From: Synechocystis sp. LKSZ1
GTDB lineage: Bacteria > Cyanobacteriota > Cyanobacteriia > Cyanobacteriales > Microcystaceae
DNA length: 64,000 nucleotides
Assembly (NCBI RefSeq): GCF_040436315.1
Contig: NZ_AP031572.1
Coordinates: forward strand, 2,418,001-2,482,000
Direction of reading: 5' to 3'
The notes under the pieces were generated by a model, which ran no database searches, was not told the DNA's origin, and worked only from the letters and a program-made list of their open reading frames with translations. Position numbers and translations under genes: made by a program. This document shows, piece by piece, positions 19,049 to 28,055 of this stretch. Numbering within the stretch: the stretch's first letter is position 1; each line of letters begins with the position of its first letter.

Positions 19049-20074
19049 TTAATAACGAATGCGGGGGTCGATATAGGCATTAATAATGTCAATGAGTAGA
19101 CTCATCACGACCACAATCACACCAAAAAAAATCATCAGGCCCTGCACAGTAGGATAGTCCCGTAGGGCAATGGCTTCGTAGAGGCGATTACCCAGACCAG
19201 GCCAGGAAAAGGTGACCTCCGTTAACACGGCACCTCCCAGGAGAGAGGCAAAAGTTAATCCCAATACGGTAATCACCGGAATCAGGGCATTTTTGAGAGC
19301 ATGGGCCAACAAAATTCGTCCTTCAGGAATGCCCCGTGCCCGTGCTGCTTCCACGTAATCAGCCGCCAAGGTTTGTTGTAAATTAATCCGCACCATCCGC
19401 TCAAAGATACCACTGAGCAATAGGCCGAGGGTCAAACTGGGCAAGGTTAGATAGTACAAAGCCGTTGCCAGTTGGCCAAACTGCCCACTCAAGAGACTAT
19501 CGAGGGTGTACAGGCCCGTCCACCCCTGGGGTGGCGTTTCACTTAATGGGAAACGGGTACCGAGGGGAAACAGCTTTAAATTGACAGCAAAAATAAGCTG
19601 TAGCAACATCCCGGCCCAAAAAACCGGTAGGGAATAGGTCACGATGCTAAAAATTCGGCCCCCAGCATCCAGGGCTGTGCCGGAGCGGGAAGCGGCTAAA
19701 ACCCCTAAGCTCACACCTACGGTAACAGCGACCAAGAGACTATAGACCGTTAATTCCACCGTTGCCGGAAAATGCTGTTGGATGATTTGCCATACTGTAG
19801 TTCCCTGGCGAGTAATTGACTCCCCCAAGTCCAGGCGTAGTAATTGGCCCAAATAATCAACGTATTGCCCTAGTAGGGATTGATTCAGACCCAATTGTTC
19901 CCGCAGGGCCTGTTTAGCAGCTTCTGGGGCACGATTGCCCAAAATGGCATCCACGGGGTCTCCTGGTGTAGCTCGGAGGAGCAGAAAAACCAGGGTTACA
20001 ATTGTCCAAATCATTAAAGGGGCCAGGAGGAGACGAGCCGTAATGTAGTATTGAAGCGCTTTTGCACGAGACAT
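19049..20074 (-). CDS. peptide-type ABC transporter permease, DppB/OppB family
   Basis: This 341-residue permease has six predicted membrane helices. The family N-terminus LLRATPGDPVDAILGNRAPE is followed by LRLDLGESITRQG, TYSLPVFWAGMLLQL and the EAA-like loop EAARARGIPEGRILLAHALK, which contacts the ATPase. It ends with the typical IDIINAYIDPRIRY. It would import oligopeptides or similar solutes through the plasma membrane. No solute-binding protein or ATPase gene is adjacent, but a matching DppC-type permease lies at 48321-49193. It is convergent with the 2H gene, 2 bp apart. Confidence 0.92.
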   Translation of the reverse strand: MSRAKALQYYITARLLLAPLMIWTIVTLVFLLLRATPGDPVDAILGNRAPEAAKQALREQLGLNQSLLGQYVDYLGQLLRLDLGESITRQGTTVWQIIQQHFPATVELTVYSLLVAVTVGVSLGVLAASRSGTALDAGGRIFSIVTYSLPVFWAGMLLQLIFAVNLKLFPLGTRFPLSETPPQGWTGLYTLDSLLSGQFGQLATALYYLTLPSLTLGLLLSGIFERMVRINLQQTLAADYVEAARARGIPEGRILLAHALKNALIPVITVLGLTFASLLGGAVLTEVTFSWPGLGNRLYEAIALRDYPTVQGLMIFFGVIVVVMSLLIDIINAYIDPRIRY

Positions 20075-20149
20075 GGATAAAACCCTGCATGAAATCCCTA
20101 GCAGGCAAAATTATAGCCGCTCGTCTCTCAAAAAAATGGTTGCTGGGGG

Positions 20150-20788
20150 CTAACAGACGGACTGAATCCAGGCCCAGAAGGCCTTGATGGTTTTATTTCT
20201 GCCATCGATGGGTATGCATTGGAGGGATTGGGGAATGACCTGTTTGAGGGGAAGTTGGAGAAATAAAGGACTCAATTCTTGTTCTTGGTATTGGCCCTAT
20301 TCTAGACAATGAATTCGGAATTGGCCCTGCTCAAAGCGCCACACTTCAGGTACGCCTAACTGGGCATAGATTTCTCGGTAGGTACGGGAGGTGACATCCA
20401 CCTTTAGGGCCAGATCCGGCGGGGGATCAATAGTCATATCCAAACGATTTTAACCCCGTACTTTTGCTTCATTTTGGATATAGAAGCAGCTATCTGGCTC
20501 TAGACCTAGGCTGAGTAGTTTATGTTTAAAGGTGGTCGAACCCAGGGGGTAGAATTCAATATCGAATTCCTCTAGCAAAATTTCTACCAGGTTTGAGATG
20601 AGTCTCTTGCCAATTTTGTGTTCCGGTAAGGGGGCCATCGTGTCCAGTTGGTGCTGGTGGTAGGCCATGAGAGAATGTCGATATTCTCCCAGTTCCTCTA
20701 GAATCTGTTCCATTTCCTCCCAGTCTACATCCCGCAAAATTAAGGTCTGGCCAGGGAGCACACTAATCCGTTCTAGGGCTAGTAACAT
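20150..20788 (-). pseudogene. Uma2-family (DUF820) endonuclease pseudogene with two in-frame stops
   Basis: Reading from ATG 20786-20788, the frame shows a Uma2-like N-terminal half (VDWEEMEQILEELGEYR, AYHQHQLDTMAPLPEHKIG, LVEILLEEFDIEFYPLGSTT). It then meets TAA at 20450-20452. The same frame continues with DPPPDLALKVDVTSRTYREI and GVPEVWRFEQGQFRIH, the conserved Uma2 core, and meets TAG at 20297-20299. It finally runs through an open tail ending AFWAWIQSV at a TAG at 20150-20152. Both breaks are simple substitutions; no frameshift is needed. The intact gene would encode about 212 residues, normal for Uma2. The family has a restriction-endonuclease-like fold and unclear roles. Confidence 0.87.
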
Positions 20789-20931
20789 AGTCGATATTTC
20801 GCTAGCGGGTTTGCCTCCTATTATGCCCCAGGGCCTAAAAATCCCTAGAAAAACCATGGCTCTCATCGCCTTGCCTAATGGTGAGGGCCTTGGCCTGGAG
20901 TTCTAGAATGCTCCAAGCCAGGGAAAGTGAC

Positions 20932-21309
20932 TTATTTTTTCAAGTCCTTGGCCATTTGGCGGAACATATCCAGGTTGCTATCCTGGCGGCGGCGTTCGTT
21001 GTCAACAGGAGCCGTGGTTTCGGCCTCAGTGATAGGCTTAACTGGAGTTGCCGGCCGGCCATTTTCCTGGAGACGTACTTTTTCTAGGGAGGAAACTTGT
21101 TGCACGAATTCCCCACCACCACCATTGACAGTTTTGGGAAAACTGCGTTTGATGGTTACGGGTTTACGCATAAATTCGCTATTTCCTAGGCTTTTGGCCG
21201 CATCGGGTTCTAGAAAAAAGGCATCTTTTTTTTCCGGGGAGGATTCTACCGTATCTTTTTCATCGACGTACTTAGTACGACCGCCAAAAAGTCCAAAAAG
21301 TCCAGCCAT
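20932..21309 (-). CDS. conserved cyanobacterial hypothetical protein
   Basis: The 125-residue protein begins MAGLFGLFGGRTKYVDEK and is otherwise polar and low-complexity, with no membrane helix. KPVTIKRSFPKTVNGGGGEF and QVSSLEKVRLQENGR in the centre, and a C-terminal helix NLDMFRQMAKDLKK, look conserved in style. An FG-rich N-terminus before a disordered body is seen in other small cyanobacterial proteins, including the one at 23994 here. I do not recognise a function. It is divergent from the NAGPA-like gene. Confidence 0.72.
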   Translation of the reverse strand: MAGLFGLFGGRTKYVDEKDTVESSPEKKDAFFLEPDAAKSLGNSEFMRKPVTIKRSFPKTVNGGGGEFVQQVSSLEKVRLQENGRPATPVKPITEAETTAPVDNERRRQDSNLDMFRQMAKDLKK

Positions 21310-21357
21310 GTTGTCTATCTCCGGAATCGATTGAGAAATGAAGGTTGTTATTACTTT

Positions 21358-23220
21358 ATGTTAAATTTTATCAAAATTTATAAAGGATTTGCCCCTGGGC
21401 GGCTCTTCTGCCGGGGATTGGGGAGCCGGTTTTGGTTTGCGGGCCTCCTCCTCGGACTGGTACTCCACGGGGTACTCAGTGGGGGAATTTCCGGAGTTCA
21501 GGCCCAAGGGGAACCGAGCTCCTTGCAACGAGGAACAACGGTCAAACTAGTCGGTAAAAGTTACCCAGTGGCTTGGGCCCAATGGCAAGACCAGGGCCAA
21601 CTCCGAACCGGGCTGAGTGATACTGGCGCCTGGCAAATTTTAGGTCTTGAACTGCTCTCGAATCAACAGCCTCAGCGGCAACCCGTACAGTGGTTCTCGG
21701 CGCAACCGCTTCCTCTAGTCGCTCGATTTCTGTCCCCCTATCGTTACCTAGATGTGACGGAATTATTAACCGACAGTCAACCCCAGACCCAGGGAGATTC
21801 CTTGGTGCTGGCGCCTCCCCCAGCAGAGATTTTGGCCGTTCGGGAAGGGCAACAGGCCTGGGGCAAACGAGTGGTGCTGGAGCTGTCCCGTCCCGTGTAT
21901 TGGCAAAGTAGCCAGGCGAAGAATGAAGCGGTCATTTCCCTCGCCGCGACGAAGCGTCGTGATCTTGGGGAAACAGGTCAGAATGGCCCTGTATCGGCTC
22001 CCGCTTCCATCGATGAGGACGACCTCGGTAGTGGAGCGATGTCAGCCGGGACTCCTCGTTTTTATCTGGAAAATCTGGCAGAGGGGACAAAAGTTCATTT
22101 TCACTTGCCGACTGCTCATAAACTCCAGGTTACGACCCTCTCGAATCCCCCCCGACTGGTGATCGATGTCCGTCCGGATGCGCCGGCCCCTCGGCACATT
22201 GCCTGGACTCAGGGCCTAACCTGGCATCAAGATTTTGTGGCCCTGAAAAGTGGCCTCCGTTTTCCCGTCACCTGGCTAGAACTAGACCCCCAAGCCCCGA
22301 ATTTACGTCTGCAACCGCTAACGGCAACGCCTCAGGGCCAGACGGGCATTACCCCCCTAGTTAGCCTGGCTCGTGCTCGACAGGCCTCCGCGGCTATCAA
22401 TGCGGGTTTTTTCAATCGCCAGACCCAACTCCCCCTTGGGGCCCTGAAGGGAGATCAGCGTTGGTTTTCGGGCCCAATCCTCAATCGGGGGGCCCTGGCC
22501 TGGAATGATCAGGGCCAAGTCAAAATCGGGCGACTGCAATTACGGGAAACGCTAACAACAGATAACGGTCAAAAACTAGAGATTACCCACCTCAACAGTG
22601 GCTATAGTCAAAAGGGCCTGGCCCGCTATAGCCCAGAGTGGGGCACCGTCTATCGGCCTCTAACGGATAATGAGACGGTTTTTGTCGTACAAAACCAACG
22701 AATTAGCCAACAGCAGGTCAGCGGCAAGGCCGGCCAAAGTACGATCCCTATTCCCCCGGATGGTTATCTACTGGCCCTGCGGGGGAATGCCTTTTCACCG
22801 AACCTTTTAGCAACCGGCACTCGGATAACCCTGGAAAGTATGACCATCCCGGCGGATTTCAACCGTTATCCTCATCTCATCGCTGGTGGGCCTCTCTTGC
22901 TGGATCAAGGGCAGATCGTTCTCAATGCTGAGGCGGAAAAATTTAATGCCAGTTTCCAACAGCAGACGGCCTCTCGTTCGGCTATTGCGGTGGATCCGCG
23001 GGGAAGAATTTTATTGGTGGCAGTGCATCATCGCATTGGTGGTAGTGGGCCAACCCTAGCGGAAATGGCCCAACTGTTACAGGCCCTGGGGGCCCGTTCG
23101 GCCCTGAATTTAGATGGAGGTAGTTCCACCTCCCTCGTGTTGGGTGACCAGTTAATCGACCGTTCAGCGGTGACAGCGGCGAGGATTAACAATGGCCTGG
23201 GCATTTTTGTTCGGCCCTAA
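21358..23220 (+). CDS. secreted phosphodiester glycosidase-like protein (NAGPA domain)
   Basis: The 620-residue protein starts with a basic N-terminus and a hydrophobic signal helix (about 28-50, ending near SGVQAQG). A middle AMIN-like region includes VHFHLPTAHKL and PPRLVIDVRPDAP. The C-terminal half is a NAGPA/DUF2233 domain: SAAINAGFFNRQTQLPLGAL, RSAIAVDPRGRILLV and ALNLDGGSSTSLVL. The family hydrolyses phosphodiester-linked sugars and includes exopolysaccharide-related enzymes. An AMIN-like region would suggest periplasmic peptidoglycan contact, but that assignment is tentative. I prefer the ATG at 21358 over a TTG at 21331. Confidence 0.83.
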   Translation: MLNFIKIYKGFAPGRLFCRGLGSRFWFAGLLLGLVLHGVLSGGISGVQAQGEPSSLQRGTTVKLVGKSYPVAWAQWQDQGQLRTGLSDTGAWQILGLELLSNQQPQRQPVQWFSAQPLPLVARFLSPYRYLDVTELLTDSQPQTQGDSLVLAPPPAEILAVREGQQAWGKRVVLELSRPVYWQSSQAKNEAVISLAATKRRDLGETGQNGPVSAPASIDEDDLGSGAMSAGTPRFYLENLAEGTKVHFHLPTAHKLQVTTLSNPPRLVIDVRPDAPAPRHIAWTQGLTWHQDFVALKSGLRFPVTWLELDPQAPNLRLQPLTATPQGQTGITPLVSLARARQASAAINAGFFNRQTQLPLGALKGDQRWFSGPILNRGALAWNDQGQVKIGRLQLRETLTTDNGQKLEITHLNSGYSQKGLARYSPEWGTVYRPLTDNETVFVVQNQRISQQQVSGKAGQSTIPIPPDGYLLALRGNAFSPNLLATGTRITLESMTIPADFNRYPHLIAGGPLLLDQGQIVLNAEAEKFNASFQQQTASRSAIAVDPRGRILLVAVHHRIGGSGPTLAEMAQLLQALGARSALNLDGGSSTSLVLGDQLIDRSAVTAARINNGLGIFVRP

Positions 23221-23307
23221 GGCCCTGGCCCTCCCTGGAACTTTGGGATCCCTATGTTAGTCTAGACAAACTTAACCTGCTACTTTTGCCAAGGAATCCT
23301 TACGTCT

Positions 23308-23709
23308 ATGGTCTCTACCCTCACACCAGAATTAACTCTGCCCGCCGTGGATTCTTTTCCTGGAACAGGGGTAACGGAAACTCGGCCCTGGGGGTCGTTT
23401 ACCACCCTAGAGGAGGGGAATGGCTACAAAATTAAACGTATTGAGGTCAATCCTGGCCATCGCCTCAGCCTACAAATGCACTACCATCGCAGTGAGCACT
23501 GGATTATTCTTTCGGGAACGGCCAAAGTGACCTGTGGCGATACGGTTGAGTTGCTGGAAGCCAATCAATCCACCTATGTCCCCCAATGTACGGCCCATCG
23601 CCTGGAAAATCCGGGGGTAATCAAGTTGGTGATTATCGAAGTCCAAAACGGCGAATATCTGGGCGAGGACGATATTGTGCGTTTTCAAGACGACTATGCT
23701 CGTCTTTAG
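23308..23709 (+). CDS. type II mannose-6-phosphate isomerase-like cupin
   Basis: The 133-residue protein is one cupin domain: RPWGSFTTLEEGNGYKIKR, then PGHRLSLQMHYHRSEHWIIL with metal-binding HxH and a Glu, SGTAKVTCGD, PQCTAHRLENPG with the last His, and IEVQNGEYLGEDDIVRFQD. It equals the C-terminal isomerase domain of bifunctional ManC/AlgA enzymes without the nucleotidyltransferase part. It would interconvert mannose-6-phosphate and fructose-6-phosphate for GDP-mannose and polysaccharide synthesis. It follows the NAGPA-like gene by 87 bp on the same strand. Confidence 0.92.
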   Translation: MVSTLTPELTLPAVDSFPGTGVTETRPWGSFTTLEEGNGYKIKRIEVNPGHRLSLQMHYHRSEHWIILSGTAKVTCGDTVELLEANQSTYVPQCTAHRLENPGVIKLVIIEVQNGEYLGEDDIVRFQDDYARL

Positions 23710-23993
23710 GCGCTGTTGGTCAAGCCCCCGACTCCTCAGCCCCAATACTGGGGGGAGCATGACCAATATTTCGCCAAGCCTAGAGTCACTCTGAACTGCT
23801 CAAACACGCTCTTAGGGACGGTTGAGGAGATTGCTCATAGTTGCGTTAAGAAGCGGTCTGAAAACCTAGATTTTCCCCCAAAGGCCTTGGTAAATATCAA
23901 GCAGGCCCCGCTTGCCGATAAAATAACTAGCATTCCAAGAACTTGACTTTGACCCCTAAACCTGACTTAACAAACCATTGGGAGAACTCACAA

Positions 23994-24359
23994 ATGCTTA
24001 AAAAATTATTCGGCGGCAAAAAAGAAGAGTTTTTTATCCAACTCGATGAAACTAACGCTAAATCGGCCGAACCCGCTGATGTTGCTCCGACCCCCGAGGC
24101 CCCCGTTGCTGAGACCGAAGTGACTGAGGCCCCTGAGGCTCCGGCTAAGGCTAAGAAAACCTCGATTAAAAAGAGCGCTAAACAGATCGCCCCTGCGGCC
24201 CCTGCGAAACCCGCTCCCGTTGCAGCCGCCGCCAAGGTCGAGCCTCAGCAGGTGGAATTTGCGACCCAATATTTACTGACCCAGACCCTGGTGCGTCGCC
24301 AGCCTGGCCCCAGCCTCAACAAATTCAAGGCCATGGCCCGCCAGGTCAAAACCCGTTAG
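23994..24359 (+). CDS. conserved cyanobacterial hypothetical protein, Ala/Pro-rich
   Basis: The 121-residue protein starts MLKKLFGGKKEEFFIQLDE. A disordered Ala/Pro/Glu then Lys-rich linker (residues 20-80) follows, and a conserved-looking C-terminus FATQYLLTQTLVRRQPGPSL. The start at 23994 is supported by GGGAG nine bases upstream; a TTG at 23943 is in frame but lacks this. The gene has its own clear terminator. I do not recognise a function; the short basic head and the C-terminal motif suggest a scaffold or adaptor, which is inference only. Confidence 0.75.
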   Translation: MLKKLFGGKKEEFFIQLDETNAKSAEPADVAPTPEAPVAETEVTEAPEAPAKAKKTSIKKSAKQIAPAAPAKPAPVAAAAKVEPQQVEFATQYLLTQTLVRRQPGPSLNKFKAMARQVKTR

Positions 24360-24393
24360 TCTTGACGAAATTTTTGAAACCTAGACTATGCTG

Positions 24394-24421
24394 AACCCAG
24401 AATCGTTCTGGGTTTATTTTT
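24394..24421 (+). terminator. intrinsic terminator
   Basis: AACCCAGAA pairs perfectly with TTCTGGGTT around a TCG loop, followed by TATTTTT. It lies 34 bp after the stop of the Ala/Pro-rich protein gene and isolates it from lysC. Confidence 0.92.
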
Positions 24422-24545
24422 GACCAAAATTTTGCCCCTAGCCGCAAGAAATGTAACACTGGCTAAATTTTTGGGGAGGGATTTTGCTAACGTAGGAGAT
24501 CTGAAAATTTTTCCTGCGCCCATTGAGGGGTGTTAACGAATTACC

Positions 24546-26348
24546 ATGGCTCTCATTGTCCAAAAGTACGGTGGTACCTCAGTTGGAACGGTAGAACGCA
24601 TTCAAGCGGTGGCCCAGCGCGTTTGTCGGACGGTGCGCGAAGGTAATGCTGTCGTGGTTGTTGTTTCGGCTATGGGTAAGACAACGGACACCCTCGTTAA
24701 CTTGGCCAGGGAAATTTCCCCGAATCCCTCACGGCGGGAAATGGATATGTTGCTTTCAACGGGGGAACAGGTTTCCATTGCCCTTCTCAGTATGGCCCTC
24801 CAGGAACAGGGCCAGGCGGCCATTTCCTTAACGGGGGCTCAGGTCGGTATTGTGACGGAGGCCGAGCATAGCCGGGCGCGGATTCTAGAAATTAAGCCGG
24901 ATCGTTTGAGCCAGCACCTGGAGGAAGGCAAGGTTGTTGTTGTGGCTGGTTTTCAGGGCATTAGTAGCCTAGGCCAGTGGGAAATTACCACTCTGGGCCG
25001 GGGCGGTTCGGATACCTCGGCGGTGGCCCTGGCGGCGGCCCTCAAGGCCGATTGCTGTGAAATTTATACCGATGTGCCGGGAATTTTAACCACTGACCCC
25101 CGTCTGGTACCAGAGGCCCAACTAATGGCCGAAATCACCTGCGACGAGATGCTCGAGCTAGCCAGTTTAGGGGCCAAAGTCCTTCATCCCCGAGCCGTAG
25201 AAATAGCCCGCAATTACGGCATTACCCTAGTGGTGCGTTCCAGTTGGAGTGATGAACCCGGCACGAAAGTATTGGCCCCGCCCCCCCAACCCCGTTCTTT
25301 AGTGGGTCTGGAAATTACTAAAGCCGTCGATGGCGTGGCCTTGGATGCCGACCAGGCCAAGGTGGCCCTACTGCGAGTTCCTGACCGCCCTGGGGTCGCC
25401 GCTAAACTCTTCCGAGAAATTGCCCGCCAAAGCGTTGATGTGGACTTGATTATTCAATCCATCCACGAAGGCAACAGCAATGATATTGCCTTTACCGTCG
25501 TTAAACCGGCTCTCACCAAAGCAGAAGCCGTCGCCCAGGCCATTGCCCCGGCCCTCCGCAGTCACCCCAACCACACTGAAGAAGCCGAAATCCTCGTCGA
25601 AAAACGCATTGCTAAAATTGCCATTGCCGGAGCCGGTATGATTGGTCGGCCGGGCATTGCCGCCAAAATTTTTCGTACCCTAGCTGAGGCAGGAGTCAAC
25701 ATCGAGATGATTTCCACCTCGGAAGTAAAGGTGAGTTGCGTGATCGAGGAACAGGATGCTGACCGGGCCATTCGTCTTCTGGCGGAGGCCTTTGGTATTT
25801 CCTCTTCCGTGATCCAGTCGGGCCAGCGTAATGAACAGTTACCGGCGGTGCGGGGCGTGGCCTTAGATCAACATCAGGCCCAGATTGCGTTGCGTCATGT
25901 TCCCGACCGGCCCGGCATGGCCGCCCAGATTTTTACGGCCCTGGCCGACCAGAATATCAGTGTGGATATGATTATCCAATCCCAGCGCTGTCGCATTGTC
26001 CAGGATACGCCCTGCCGTGATATTGCCTTTACCGTGGCTCAGGCTGATCTCGCCACGGCCCAGGGAGTCTTAGAACCCCTAGCCCAGAGCCTTGGCAGTG
26101 GGGCCGTCGATGTCAATGCCGATATTGCCAAGGTTAGTATTGTCGGTGCGGGAATGGTGGGCCAACCGGGAGTGGCGGCGCAATTTTTTGAGGCTTTGGC
26201 TCAGGCGAGTATCAATATTGAAATGATTGCTACCTCAGATATCAAAATCAGTTGCGTCGTTCCCCAAGCCCAGGGGGTACAGGCCCTTAAAGTCGTCCAC
26301 GAGGCCTTTGGCCTAGCTGGCCAGACTGCCATTACGGTTCCCGCCTAG
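24546..26348 (+). CDS. lysC: aspartate kinase with four ACT domains
   Basis: The 600-residue protein has the N-terminal kinase domain ([48 protein letters not shown]) to about residue 265. Two near-duplicate regulatory blocks of paired ACT domains follow. The repeats are easily seen: [13 protein letters not shown] and [13 protein letters not shown], and later [17 protein letters not shown] and [17 protein letters not shown]. It catalyses the first step of the Lys/Thr/Met/Ile pathway and should be feedback-inhibited by lysine and/or threonine. Four ACT domains are the usual cyanobacterial type. thrC and dapF of the same pathway lie elsewhere in the window. Confidence 0.97.
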   Translation: MALIVQKYGGTSVGTVERIQAVAQRVCRTVREGNAVVVVVSAMGKTTDTLVNLAREISPNPSRREMDMLLSTGEQVSIALLSMALQEQGQAAISLTGAQVGIVTEAEHSRARILEIKPDRLSQHLEEGKVVVVAGFQGISSLGQWEITTLGRGGSDTSAVALAAALKADCCEIYTDVPGILTTDPRLVPEAQLMAEITCDEMLELASLGAKVLHPRAVEIARNYGITLVVRSSWSDEPGTKVLAPPPQPRSLVGLEITKAVDGVALDADQAKVALLRVPDRPGVAAKLFREIARQSVDVDLIIQSIHEGNSNDIAFTVVKPALTKAEAVAQAIAPALRSHPNHTEEAEILVEKRIAKIAIAGAGMIGRPGIAAKIFRTLAEAGVNIEMISTSEVKVSCVIEEQDADRAIRLLAEAFGISSSVIQSGQRNEQLPAVRGVALDQHQAQIALRHVPDRPGMAAQIFTALADQNISVDMIIQSQRCRIVQDTPCRDIAFTVAQADLATAQGVLEPLAQSLGSGAVDVNADIAKVSIVGAGMVGQPGVAAQFFEALAQASINIEMIATSDIKISCVVPQAQGVQALKVVHEAFGLAGQTAITVPA

Positions 26349-26376
26349 TTTTTCCCGACTATTGACCCAACTTACT

Positions 26377-27267
26377 ATGCAAATCCGCCGTCGTCCTCCC
26401 AATCCCCATGTTGCCGTCGAACACCTCCGCTATCAAATTCAACATCCGGAGTCCCAGCCCCGCCATATCCTCGAAAAAATTGTCTGGCATAAGGAAGTCG
26501 AGGTAGAAAAACTGCGGGAAAAACTACCCCTGCTCCAATTGCAAAAAGGGGTGATAGAACAAACGCCAGCCCGTGATTTTCTGGGGGCCCTGCGCCGGAG
26601 TCCTCGTCAGCCGGCCCTAATTGCGGAAGTGAAAAAGGCCTCTCCCAGCAAAGGGGTGATTCGGGCCGATTTTGACCCCGTGGCCATTGCCCAGGCCTAC
26701 GAGCAGGGAGGGGCCAGTTGCTTGTCTGTGTTGACGGATGCCGAGTTTTTCCAGGGCAGTTTTGATAATCTGGCCCGAGTCCGCCAGGCCGTTGACCTGC
26801 CCCTGCTGTGCAAGGAATTTATTATTTATCCCTACCAAATTTATCTGGCTCGCTACCACGGCGCCGATGCGATTTTGTTGATTGCGGCCATTCTCCACGA
26901 CCGGGACTTGCAGTATTTTTTAAAAATCATCCAGGCCCTAGGGATGACAGCCCTGGTAGAAGTCCATACCCTCGCCGAACTCGACCGTGTGCTGGCCCTG
27001 GAAGGTGTACAACTCATCGGCATCAATAACCGCAATCTAGAAACCTTTAGCGTGGATTTGCAAACCACCCAGCAACTGCTCCAAGCGAGAGGGCCTCAGT
27101 TGCAGGAGCGACAAATTCTAGTGGTCAGTGAATCCGGCCTCCATGGCCCGGAAGATTTAGCCTTCGTCCGTCAGGCCGGTGCTCAGGCCATTCTCGTGGG
27201 GGAATCCCTGGTGAAACAGCCCGACTCAACCCAGGCCATTGCGGCCCTGTACGGTAACGCTGCCTAG
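26377..27267 (+). CDS. trpC: indole-3-glycerol phosphate synthase
   Basis: The 296-residue TIM-barrel protein shows [65 protein letters not shown] and [13 protein letters not shown], all conserved in TrpC. It closes the indole ring in tryptophan synthesis. An extra N-terminal segment (about 35 residues, [20 protein letters not shown]) is typical of cyanobacterial forms. I start at the ATG at 26377; a TTG at 26362 is also in frame. The gene follows lysC by 28 bp and may be cotranscribed. Its stop overlaps the convergent lipoprotein gene by 4 bp. Confidence 0.96.
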   Translation: MQIRRRPPNPHVAVEHLRYQIQHPESQPRHILEKIVWHKEVEVEKLREKLPLLQLQKGVIEQTPARDFLGALRRSPRQPALIAEVKKASPSKGVIRADFDPVAIAQAYEQGGASCLSVLTDAEFFQGSFDNLARVRQAVDLPLLCKEFIIYPYQIYLARYHGADAILLIAAILHDRDLQYFLKIIQALGMTALVEVHTLAELDRVLALEGVQLIGINNRNLETFSVDLQTTQQLLQARGPQLQERQILVVSESGLHGPEDLAFVRQAGAQAILVGESLVKQPDSTQAIAALYGNAA

Positions 27268-28055
27268 GGTTGAGGATCAGAGCCAACGGCCGGCAAGACC
27301 CCCGGCCAGCGCCGATACTTCAGGTAAAATCCCCCGAAACATAGGACAATAACCAGCAAAGACCCCAGGGCCAAGTAACTGGGTACCCAAAAGACCGCTT
27401 CAATCGTGTTAATTTGGCCGGGTTTCAGTTGCCAATGGCGTTGTCCTAGACCGGCCTCAGGTTCAGCCCCTAAGACCTCAGGGTTTTCTGGAATTGTCAG
27501 CCAGAGCGGTGTTTGCAGGCCAAAGGAGAGGTCGATCAGGGAGCCGGGACTGAGGATAATATTGCCCTGTTGGGAGAGCACGCCCAGGGCTCGCAGATCA
27601 ACGCTGAGGGTCAGGTGATTGCGGTCGAACAGGAGCCAATTTTGCTGGTCTAGGGCCATTTCCGCCTTGAGTTGGAGCAGGTCTAACTGCTCAGCTTTGG
27701 GTTTGGCCCGATTGCCGGAGGCGGGAGGATTAAAAAATTGATTGAATTTACTGACCAGCTCTTGGCCGTTACCAAAGGGAATGGTGATCTCCAACTCTTG
27801 GGGGGATAACCGTTTGGCCTTCCCCTGCAGGGCGCGGGCCCGAGTTTCCAGACTAGCTAGCCAACGGTCGGCCTCCGCCTGACTGAGGGTCGTCAACTGT
27901 TCCCCTAGACGGATGTGCTGGACAATGTCGCCCCGGTGTTGCTCGGCAAAATGAACGCCCACGTCGTAGCGGACACAGCCCCCCAGCAGGAGACTCAGAC
28001 CAAGCAGGAAGGGGAGTAAGCTTCCCCAAAGACGCTGTTGAAAAAACCCTTGCAT
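27264..28055 (-). CDS. DUF3153 lipoprotein
   Basis: The 263-residue protein has a signal sequence ending in the lipobox LLLGGC (Cys near residue 27), so it is probably lipid-anchored. A mostly beta body follows ([20 protein letters not shown] and [15 protein letters not shown]), ending with one C-terminal transmembrane helix and a short basic cytoplasmic tail. This is the DUF3153 layout of cyanobacteria. The function is unknown. Its ATG overlaps the upstream zam stop (TAATG), so translation is probably coupled. An ATG five codons upstream lies inside zam. Confidence 0.85.
   Translation of the reverse strand: MQGFFQQRLWGSLLPFLLGLSLLLGGCVRYDVGVHFAEQHRGDIVQHIRLGEQLTTLSQAEADRWLASLETRARALQGKAKRLSPQELEITIPFGNGQELVSKFNQFFNPPASGNRAKPKAEQLDLLQLKAEMALDQQNWLLFDRNHLTLSVDLRALGVLSQQGNIILSPGSLIDLSFGLQTPLWLTIPENPEVLGAEPEAGLGQRHWQLKPGQINTIEAVFWVPSYLALGSLLVIVLCFGGFYLKYRRWPGVLPAVGSDPQP

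Noticed and set aside
23740-23756. CCCCAATACTGGGG stem after the cupin gene
   Set aside because: A stem exists but no T-run follows, so it is not supported as an intrinsic terminator.
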